Positions 53,455 to 62,197 of a DNA stretch of 64,000 bases are shown here, one piece after another. Under the pieces are notes generated by a model. It was not told the origin of the DNA, ran no database searches, and saw nothing but the letters and a program-made list of their open reading frames with translations. The position numbers and the translations under genes are program-made. The DNA lies in contig CAXAMN010021362.1 in assembly GCA_963970005.1 (NCBI GenBank), positions 2,452,956-2,516,955 of the forward strand, in the 5' to 3' direction. How positions within the stretch are numbered: the first letter of the stretch is position 1; every line of letters starts with the position of its first letter. This DNA is from Durusdinium trenchii. Its lineage: Eukaryota > Sar > Dinophyceae > Suessiales > Symbiodiniaceae.

Positions 53455-55328
53455 ATGATGCTCGAGCGCCTTGGCGAATCTGCTAAGACTATGAGCCAGC
53501 AGGATTTTGCCAGTGAGCTCCGTGCTGCCGGTGTCCGCAGCAAGAAGAAACCAGGAAGTCTTGCACCGCTACCTTTGGTCTGCGACTCAGCTGGACAGCC
53601 CTTCGATACTTTCGAAGGGGTTGCGGAACACTGGCGACAGTATTTCGGTGAACAAGAAGATGGAGTTGCCTTTACTGTTGATGAGTTTCTGAATTGGCAC
53701 AATCAAGGGAGTTCTCATGACCTTGTGCCACCGCTCTGGAATGAGCTGCCAACTCGCTTGGAAATTGAACGGGCATTTCGCAGAACTGCTAGGAACCGAG
53801 CTTATTTCGGTGATGGAGTGCCTGGTGATCTTCTTGCGATGATCCCTGCACAGCTCGCGGAGATCTACTACCCGTTGATGTACAAGCAGTCAGTGCTCCA
53901 GACTGAGGCCCTTCTTCACAAAGGAGGCCGCTTGGTGCCGATGTACAAAAAGGGTGATCCCAAGACATGTAGGAGCTATCGCAGCTTGTTCATCTCTAGT
54001 GTGATCGGCAAGGCATTGCATCGGGTGTATAGGGATGAGCTGGGGATTGTTTCCAGCACAACCGGCTTCCCATGCAGCTCGGTGGTTTGCGAGGACATAC
54101 GATCACCCAGGCGAGCCATGCCCTCCACCTCTTCCACAAGGTTGCCATTCATGAGAACGCCAGTTCATTCTTCCTTTTTGTAGATGTGCAGAATGCGTTT
54201 TATCGCTTGGTGCGGCAACATTTTACTCAGGTTGATCAAGACTTGCGTAGTACTAGGGAACTATTCCGGATGTTGAAGTTGCCTGAATGTGCCCTCGACG
54301 AGTTCGTGAGCCTCCTGCGAGAGCCGCCTGCCCTTGCAAGTTCAGGTGCCTCAGCCTTCCTTCAGCGACTCTTTGCTGAATTCTACCGTTCTACCTGGTT
54401 CGCTGTTGAAGGGACACCTGTGGTCACTGCCACGAGGCGAGGGAGTCGCCCCGGCGACTCCTTTGCGGACCTCTGCTTTGGATTCGCGCTCCATAAAATC
54501 ATGGCCTCTGTGGAAGAAAGATTGCTTGAGCGTTTTCCGATGCTGGGTATTGAATGGACAGGTGAGCTTGCTCCTTTCTTGGATCGAGGGTCGGTGTGCC
54601 AGCTCGGGCCGCTGATGCCCATATGGGCCGATGACCTTGCCATTGCGGCCAGACACAGCGATGCACGTTTTTTGCTGCAGCTCATGCCCGAGATTGTGTC
54701 ACTGGTCTTGGATCAGCTTGCAGCATCAGGGTTAAACCCTAATATGCAGCCCGGCAAGACTGAGGCTTTGATCGACTTTAGAGGGGCAGGTAGTGTTCAG
54801 ATCCGAAGAGAACTTGTTCAGCAGGACCTTTTGCTGCACCTGCCTTCTGCATTGATCAGTGAGCCGCTTCGATTAGTTGGCCAGTACAAGCACCTAGGTA
54901 CATATATGCAGAAAGGATCCGGGCTGACTCGTGATTTGTATGTCAAGTTCGCATGTGCGCATGATGTGTTCACGAGGTATCGACCCCAAATCTTCGGGAA
55001 CCGTGCACTTGCGCTGTCCACTAAGGTGCAATTTTTCCATTCATTAGTGCTTAGCACTATCGTGTTCAATTGTGCGACTTGGCAGACAAGTACACGCAAG
55101 CAAGAACGCCAAGTCAGGGCTGGTTTTGCCAAGCTCTACAAAAGATTGGCGTTAGGACACTTTGGGAAGTCAGCTCTGCCCTGGTCTCAGGAGAAAGTTC
55201 ATGCGAGATGTGGTTTGCCTGCTGCCGAAATCTTGCTTCGAATTTCTCTTGCGATATTGGATCCAGATTCTCCGTACAGGACAACCCCACTTGTGGGCCC
55301 TACTTCAACAGGAGAAGTCTTGGGTTGA
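53455..55328 (+). pseudogene. LINE reverse transcriptase (frameshifted)
   Basis: The frame resuming at 53,455 (MMLERLGESAKTMSQQ) is in phase with the LINE frame left of the transposon. It carries the N-terminal RT region (GGRLVPMYKKGDPKTCRSYR) and runs to 54,183. The core continues in another frame from about 54,072 (MQLGGLRGHTITQASHALHL), so a one-base indel lies near 54,065-54,075. Core motifs: A with Asp at 54,183-54,185 (FLFVDVQNAFYRLVR), B (RRGSRPGDSFADLCFGF), C as IWADDLAIAA with two Asp at 54,630-54,635, where most relatives have YADD, and a GKTEAL segment. The enzyme copies LINE RNA into DNA. Another frame change follows near 55,240-55,300. Confidence 0.88.
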
Positions 55329-57165
55329 GATGGTCTCTGGAGATCTTGATTGGCTCCGGAGCCGCTGTCCAGAGGAGTACATCCCCTCTATTCGACGAGA
55401 AGAATGGACGCAGATGCAGATGATTGCTGAGGAAGCATCTATTCACTGGAAGCGAGTGCTTCGGCGAGCTCTCCAACGTGATATTGCTCACAGACGACAA
55501 GTTTATGACTGGTCGGTATGGCATCAGCAGATTCTGAACGAGATGGTAGAACATGACATGCTCCCGACCAGCATCAAGCCAGTGAAGCCGACTTCCTTCT
55601 TTTGTGTCTGCTGCCAACTTTGCTTTCAGGGACATGCGCAACTTGCTGTTCACAGCTTCAAAAAGCATGGACGGATTCATGCGGCCAGGTATTTTGTGGA
55701 TAGCAATCGATGTGCGTGTTGCCTCAAAGTTTATGCCACTGTTGTCCATGCCATTAATCATGTCAAGAGGACACCAGCCTGTTTCCAATTTTATCGAAGT
55801 AGGCCTCCTGTCCATGATGTGCTACCAGGTGTCAACAGCCGAGCAGTTAAAAAGGCTTGGAATGCACTTCCAGATCCATTCTTTCAGGCTGAAGGTCCGA
55901 GGGAAGTCCTGTCGGCTGAATTCGAAGACTGGGATCCAGGGCTGCGACATGAGGTCATTGCTCTGAAAGACAGATGGACCCAATCATGTCAGTCGGTTTC
56001 ATGTCTTGTGCAAGCGACACGTCCGACCTGGCTCTTTCCCTGGGAGATTCAGAAGGTCTTTGCACAGTGGGTTGATAACTGTTCACAAGATGAGAGCCTC
56101 ACTCTCGCTGAACTTAAAACCTGTGCCGACTTTTCGCAATGCATTTCGTATGAAGGTCTGATTGAGCACGCTGAGCCCACTGAGGAGGTGCCCGAGGAGG
56201 CAGTACGGTTCTTTCAACGACATGCCGAGACTGTTGAAGCCTTTGGTTTTGTAAGAGCCTCGCAACCGGCCTATCGTCCAGCTGTGTTTGCGCACATCTT
56301 CTCAGGCCATCGGCGTGTAGATGATTTCCAGTGTTGGTTGGAACGAGCAGGTGTCATTGCCCTTTCCATAGACATTGTGTTCAACATCGAGTATGGAGAT
56401 TTGGCTCGGCCCGAGACTTTTCAGATGTTTGTCACTGCTATGGAAGAGGGCATTTTGCTTGGCTTCCTCGGAGGCCCTCCATGTGAGACATGGAGCAAGG
56501 CTCGGGGTCAAGACTTGCCGGACGGCAGCAAAGGCCCACGCATCGTGCGAAGCCTCGCACAGCCCTCTGGCCTTCCATGCCTAACCAAACGGGAAGACAG
56601 CCAGGTCAGCACTGGAAGCTTGCTTCTGAGTGTAGCCATTCGCTTGTTGGTTGTCGCCCTCCGGACGGGACGAAGTGCCATTATCGAGCACCCCGCTGAA
56701 GATGAGAATGATTGGAGGCTGGTCAGCATCTGGCGGTTGGCCATGTTTCGTTTTCTTCTCAAGTTCCAGGGATGCCGAAAGGCCACGGTCCTCCAGGGCC
56801 ACTTTGGTGCTAAGGCCATAAAGCCCACGGACCTTTTTCTTGTCCACATCGTTCCTGAAGCAGAGCAGATCCTGCTTCAGATGCGCCAGACCGAGCTTCC
56901 GCGAACTGCGGCTATTGGCAAACATCAAGACAATACTTGGAAGACCACTGAGTTGAAGGCGTATCCGCCCAGACTTTGTGAAGCTTTGGCTGTGTTGTTC
57001 TTGAAGAGCCAAGTGCCGCATGAACAGAGTCCTGAAGTTCCAGAATGGTTCCTGACGGCTACAACAGCCCTGAGGGAGACCTTTGACGAAAGTGTCGGTA
57101 TGGGACAGGATTTCTGTCGGAAGCCACAACCCGAATTAATTAGGTGCACAGCGACCACTGGCTAA
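55162..57165 (+). CDS. LINE C-terminal part: zinc fingers and C5-methyltransferase-like domain
   Basis: 667 codons; the first 30 or so overlap the end of the RT frame. Cys/His clusters at residues 148-169 (CVCCQLCFQGHAQLAVHSFK) and 184-207 (CACCLKVYATVVHAINHVKR) form two finger-like units, as often found after LINE reverse transcriptases. From residue 375 a methyltransferase-like domain appears: VFAHIFSGHRRVDDFQ (motif I), IALSIDIVF (II), LGGPPCETWSKARG with Cys441 (IV-like, PC followed by E instead of Q) and SAIIEHPAEDEN with Glu509 (VI-like, EHP instead of ENV). A late motif VIII or X is not obvious, so activity is uncertain. Similar LINE-fused domains recur in dinoflagellates as far as I know. 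The stop is at 57,163-57,165. Confidence 0.75.
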   Translation: MGSQLCPGLRRKFMRDVVCLLPKSCFEFLLRYWIQILRTGQPHLWALLQQEKSWVEMVSGDLDWLRSRCPEEYIPSIRREEWTQMQMIAEEASIHWKRVLRRALQRDIAHRRQVYDWSVWHQQILNEMVEHDMLPTSIKPVKPTSFFCVCCQLCFQGHAQLAVHSFKKHGRIHAARYFVDSNRCACCLKVYATVVHAINHVKRTPACFQFYRSRPPVHDVLPGVNSRAVKKAWNALPDPFFQAEGPREVLSAEFEDWDPGLRHEVIALKDRWTQSCQSVSCLVQATRPTWLFPWEIQKVFAQWVDNCSQDESLTLAELKTCADFSQCISYEGLIEHAEPTEEVPEEAVRFFQRHAETVEAFGFVRASQPAYRPAVFAHIFSGHRRVDDFQCWLERAGVIALSIDIVFNIEYGDLARPETFQMFVTAMEEGILLGFLGGPPCETWSKARGQDLPDGSKGPRIVRSLAQPSGLPCLTKREDSQVSTGSLLLSVAIRLLVVALRTGRSAIIEHPAEDENDWRLVSIWRLAMFRFLLKFQGCRKATVLQGHFGAKAIKPTDLFLVHIVPEAEQILLQMRQTELPRTAAIGKHQDNTWKTTELKAYPPRLCEALAVLFLKSQVPHEQSPEVPEWFLTATTALRETFDESVGMGQDFCRKPQPELIRCTATTG

Positions 57166-58930
57166 AGCCATCGGCATGCGCAAGAAGAGGGTTTCGGCCC
57201 AACCCTTTGTTCGGCTGTCCAGTTCTTTGCTTCGGCGGTGGTTTTTCCGTCGGCCACCAGAGTCGCCACTTTCGCCTCGTGGAGCCGGTGGTTTCGGTGG
57301 TTTTCTCGTCTTCCGCATGGGGCCTGTGCCTGAAATCTTCTGGGGTATAACCCATATATACCTGTTGGAATATACCCACCCCCGGAATATGAACCACATT
57401 CCGGTCTCCACGGTTTTGGGTTATTTGGGCCCTCCATACCCTGACACAGGTGCTTGGAACTATCGCACTGGTCTTCCTTTGGGGTTCCCGAGCTCGGCTC
57501 CGCAGGGCTTGAAAGATCGCTCCGAGGCGTGGCGGCGGCGTGGCGGGAGTAGTGGGTGGGGAACCGGGAGTAATTAAGGTATCGTATGCAGCCCAGGGTG
57601 AAAGGTGGACTGGAGCATGGTGTGCCGCACTCAGTATAGTTCATCACGTAAAGATAAGTGTTTTGTTGGGGTGTTTCATGGGTGTTCAATAGATGTTCAT
57701 CTGGATGTATTTATAGTTTTTGTGGTTTTTTGTATGTTTGTGCATGGGGTTTTCACACCGTGTTGGTGTTCGACCTCTTGTGTGACCAAAAGACGGGCGG
57801 AACTGGCGGAACATATTTGTCACACCTGCCAGCTTGGCTGGGTCGAGAGGTAAGAACAACTGCTAGCTCCGGAGAAGAAGTACTGTACCTGGAGTCTTAG
57901 TTTGTACCTTGGAAAATGGGTACTTAAGCACCTAATGTTTATTTTTACTTAGGGATAGATAGGTAGGGTCATGTCCCTTTGAAAAGGCTACTGGCACTGC
58001 CAAACAGGCTAACAACGTTTTAAAAAAAGGCAGGTCATGTCACCATTTTCTATAGCTCCATAGAAGACACTCCAGGTGTTGTTGGACACTCTAAGTCCAA
58101 AAATGGTACTACCAAAGTACTTTAATTTGGGCACTCCAGGTACTACCAAAACTTGATGGCTTTTCTCGTCCCATCCTTGGACATTCGACTTCCCAAGCCA
58201 CCATGGCCGCCATGTTCAGAATGAACTCAACATGTGATGAACTCATTTGCTTTGGACTTAAACACAATACAAAATAAGTGTCTAAAAACTGTCATATTCA
58301 ACCCAGCAAGTGGATGAAACAATACGAAAAGACAACTTCTATAGCCCGACTTGCGGTCCCTGTTCGTCACGGCCTTTCATAGGCCGTGAAGAGACAACTT
58401 ATATAAGATACCCATTAACGATTGTTGTGATTTGCATCTTGTTTGCACAGGCTATGGAGCCGGACTTCCGGACTCCAGATGGGATCTTCCCCCCTTGGCG
58501 CACTGAAAGCTAGTCACTACTGATGACTCTTGGGCCATCTCCTCAGGTTCGGTGTTTCGATTTTTGAGCCGCAAAAATCCACCCTAACCACCTTTGAAAT
58601 GGAGGTAGTTGGAGCGCCTAGGGTATTCTGACTGGTGCCCACTCGTAGGTCATGAGGGAATGATGCGGGAGGATTAATGGATCCAAATGGGATCCAACGG
58701 ATTTCTTCCGTTTTCGGGGTCATTCCACGCTGGACTGGCCGGACTGGCGTACGGCCAGCGTTGGCCGCGTCGCACCAGGGGTGGAAAGCCCAAGTGGATG
58801 ACCTTGGGCTGCTTGGGCACGTCGATGTCGATTGTTTCGTTGTGCAGACCATCCATCCCAGACCAGACCATGGGACTCGAAGAGTTGCGACTGCACTCGG
58901 GCCAAGGTAAATTGGGGGTAAATGATGGTA
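57166..58930. other. no clear gene; LINE 3' end and unique DNA
   Basis: The LINE 3' untranslated region should lie in the first few hundred bases, but I see no poly(A) or simple-repeat tail. A 9-bp-arm hairpin (TCACGGCCT TTCAT AGGCCGTGA) lies at 58,367-58,389. Open frames are short and lack motifs. Confidence 0.4.
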
Positions 58931-58934
58931 AATG

Positions 58935-59019
58935 TACCAGGACCCTCCAAGGGGTGCCCAATGCAAGCCTATAGGTAGTGTGGGGTAGTTCATTGGACAC
59001 CCCTTGGAGGGTCCTGGTA
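58935..59019. mobile_element. hairpin MITE with 29-bp arms
   Basis: TACCAGGACCCTCCAAGGGG with TGCCCAATG (58,935-58,963) is answered by the inverse at 58,991-59,019 with one mismatch. The centre and right half (58,965-59,019) recur as a direct copy at 62,727-62,781 with two or so changes, so this is a dispersed element. Confidence 0.8.
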
Positions 59020-59304
59020 TGTCATTGTTCCATAACATGAAAGGTTTAGGATGTTTTGGGCATTGCCTTTGGATTTGCATCGGATACAGAACCTGTCACA
59101 GTCTGACTGGTATACGGAATGAGAAGATTAAGCCACCCCCAACAGAGATTCCTTTGGATCCCATTTCCATGCCATGTTTGGTTTATGTCCAAAGCCCTCG
59201 CACCAGTCAGTCAGCAGGTTGCAGTCAGCAAGGAATCACTTCTACCCCTTGGCCCCCTTGGTATTTACAAGGTTGGAAGGCCAGACGACCAGTATTTTGA
59301 TGTG

Positions 59305-59395
59305 ACCCAGACACTCCATGCATGCCATATATGCCTACATTGACCCCAAAACCACCCCAATGTAGGCATATATGGCATACATGGAGTGTCTGGGT
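59305..59395. mobile_element. hairpin MITE with 38-bp arms, CCCAGACACTCCATG family
   Basis: Left arm 59,305-59,342 (ACCCAGACACTCCATGCATG then CCATATATGCCTACATTG) and right arm 59,358-59,395 differ at one position of 38. The 15-base loop is ACCCCAAAACCACCC. It is the best preserved of the family copies in this window. Confidence 0.85.
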
Positions 59396-60920
59396 GATAC
59401 GCTTCCTGTCCGATTAGACATGCCAACTGTGTATGAAAGAAGAGGCTGTTGTGTATGAAAGACGTGTGTGAGCAGCAACTCAGTATAGCGTTGTAGAGTG
59501 TTGCGAGTCGCGAGTGTTGTGGCAGTCTTTATGTGGCAGTCTTGTCGACGAAGGGCATTTTCTGGCGTCAACCAGCTACCAACTTGGAATGTAGATCCAG
59601 AAGGGAGACATGAATACTGCGGATGTCCACATGAGTCCTTGATCCTTCATGTGCAACAATTGGGATTTGCCATGTGGACCTCAGGAGAGGGGGGCTCTCT
59701 TGGGGGGGCAACTTGTGCCGCTCAGGGCCATTTGTGGTGCCTCTCTCTTGCCCAAAGCTGAGCAAGAAGGCCATGGTGACGGACTAAACTGAACAAAATC
59801 GAAGGCATGGCAGTCTAATTGCTAAGCTTAGGATGACACGTTTTTTGCTTTGCAAAAAGGCCACAATCCAAATTGATTTATGATTTCTACCCGGACCCTC
59901 CGTTCGGGGTTTCTTAAAATGGCCTATAATCGCCTCGTAAAGAGAAGATCTCGGGGGGGCTTCCCAAAACCACCAGGCTTGGAATGTCCTGGTAACACTG
60001 TATCTCAATTAGGACAAATCTATTGCTTCAATCATACTGGGTTCCTTCAGTCCGGTGGTTGCCATTCAGTTTTTCCGCCTCTCCCGCATGCCACCGCATG
60101 CCCCACGAACGCCAGGGTGTCCTAGCCATGTTGTGGTCGCATTGCAACATGTCGCAAAGCAAACCTTTATGGCCCAGTGGCCTGGTTTTGGCAGTCTTGG
60201 GGCGATGAGTGTGTGTGTTTTGTGTTTTTTTGTGTTTTTTTTGAGGGGGTGCATTTTTGCGTGATGTTTTCCTGGTTCCGAACCCAGCAACTCCAAGCTT
60301 TCGGGGCCTCCGGACCGGACCTCCACGCTTCGGTCGGACCAGACGGTCACCACGTCCCGGACCGAGACCGGTCGCTCCACATGGGTCGGACGGAGGTGCC
60401 AGGGGTGGTTTGGCCTGTGTATTCCAGTCCCATGGAGTCTACTGTATGAGGTTCGTTGATGTGTGTTCCTGTCCTGAAGTTGATGTTAGGTCATGTTGTG
60501 GCCCAAAAGCAAGCCACACAATGTTAAAGAATCATTCAGCATGTTCTTTTCCAAGATCAAGAAGTTGGAGAATGCCTCATGAGCATAGCACTTCTGTCAA
60601 ACAAGAAAACACCAATTTGGGTCACACAGCGAGCCATGATTGCAGGTACCCCCTGAGGTTCTTTCCACGCGCCGATGAGTCCTGACACTGGCCAGGACTG
60701 GCCAATCCCTGTGCTATTCAAATGAATCCCATCAATTTAACAGCTTAAACAAACATCATCAAGCAACAAACACCTGAACCAAAGAATCCCCCGAGCTCAT
60801 GGGGAAGACCACCGGCATCTTCTACCAAAGTATGTCACATCAATCGGGGCTCATCACTTGAAGCGGAGGTGGTTTCACCGGCGACAAGGAGAAAAGTGTC
60901 TTTGCACCGGGTGTGCAGTG
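59396..60920. other. no clear gene
   Basis: T/G-rich low-complexity sequence at 60,205-60,262 and a GC-rich patch at 60,300-60,400. Short open frames on both strands without motifs. I see nothing else. Confidence 0.4.
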
Positions 60921-60926
60921 TGTGTG

Positions 60927-61340
60927 TGTGTGTGTCCACCCCTGGACAAAGGGTTTTCCACCGCCACTCCTTCCACGTGTTTCAACTACCTTTTTTCAAC
61001 CACCTTCTGCAAGCAGGGGCGTGTGGCCTTCTTGTCCTACCACACGCAACGAAGCTGTGGACAAGAAGGGGAAGCAGGGACTGATCATCCCTGTGTACCT
61101 GCTACAACTTTTGAACAAGCTGTCCACTCCTTTGGTTTGATTCATGGTGGTTCCACACGATACTTTCCCCACAAACAGGTTTCCCACCGCACTGCAGCTG
61201 CTGAACGCCGCTTCCACTTGCGCTTGTCGTGAAACTTGTGTTAAACTATACTTTTCTGCGGACTCATGCACCTTTCCGTTCCTTCACCTTCCTTCTCGAC
61301 GTGGGAACTGAGTTCACTGAATACCAATGTCAGAGTGTGT
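60927..61340. repeat. 414-bp direct repeat, copy 1
   Basis: Nearly identical to 61,785-62,197, with about three differences: one T in a T-run, one T/A and one G/A. The left edge is a (TG)n run. A 91-codon minus-strand frame is open in both copies, but I do not recognise it as a gene. Confidence 0.9.
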
Positions 61341-61784
61341 TTCGCTCAGCCGTCCCACTCGGGTGCTGAGTGTGATCCCCGTCACAGGGGCGCGGTTTTT
61401 ACATCGGAAAGCAACCAACCCAACATGCCACCTCTCACCGGATTTCCACTGGAAGTCATTGACATACCTTTTGAATCAACAGATGCATTGGCCGCCGGGC
61501 CTAAACACGGCAGCTTTCTCTTCCACCAGCTTTCGGATCAGTCATGCATGTTGTTTTCCACATGTTGCATTTTTAGATCGATGCCGTGATCTTTTCATCA
61601 GCAGAACTCAAGCTTGTACACTGGAGTTCTCCACTCTAATTCGAGATGCATGACCACACAAATATACATTTCCACCCTCCAGCGCTGAAGCTGCTGCGGC
61701 TGAGCTCGTGAGGCTCTATGTCCAAAAAGGACACAACCACCACGCCTGCCACCGGTTTTTGAAAAAGCGCCGAATGCGGCGACC

Positions 61785-62197
61785 TGTGTGTGTCCACCCC
61801 TGGACAAAGGGTTTTCCACCGCCACTCCTTCCACGTGTTTCAACTACCTTTTTCAACCACCTTCTGCAAGCAGGGGCGTGTGGCCTTCTTGTCCTACCAC
61901 ACGCAACGAAGCTGTGGACAAGAAGGGGAAGCAGGGACTGATCATCCCTGTGTACCTGCTACAACTTTTGAACAAGCTGTCCACTCCTTTGGTTTGATTC
62001 ATGGTGGTTCCACACGATACTTTCCCCACAAACAGGTTTCCCACCGCACTGCAGCTGCTGAACGCCGCTTCCACTTGCGCTTGTCGTGAAACTTGTGTTA
62101 AACAATACTTTTCTGCGGACTCATGCACCTTTCCGTTCCTTCACCTTCCTTCTCAACGTGGGAACTGAGTTCACTGAATACCAATGTCAGAGTGTGT
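61785..62197. repeat. 414-bp direct repeat, copy 2
   Basis: Second copy, 858 bases downstream. Its right edge runs into a (TG)n stretch ending GTGTGCAGTGTG, like the GTGTGCAGTGTG at the left edge of copy 1, so the duplication is bounded by TG repeats. Confidence 0.9.

Larger units (their letters stand above)
32563..57165 (+). mobile_element. LINE-type retrotransposon, split by a DNA transposon
   Basis: Plus-strand coding sequence at 32,563-41,918 and 53,455-57,165 forms one non-LTR retrotransposon, interrupted by the 11.5-kb element described separately. In order it encodes an ORF1 with a coiled coil, a long repetitive region of unknown function, RNase H, an EEP-type endonuclease, reverse transcriptase, zinc fingers and a methyltransferase-like domain. 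No long terminal repeats, poly(A) tail or target duplication were found. The limits given are those of the coding sequence only. Several frame changes show that the copy is no longer intact, independent of the insertion. Confidence 0.85.

Noticed and set aside
60996-61271. 91-codon minus-strand frame conserved in both duplicate copies
   Set aside because: Conservation is explained by the recent duplication at 60,927-62,197; no motif or start context supports a gene.
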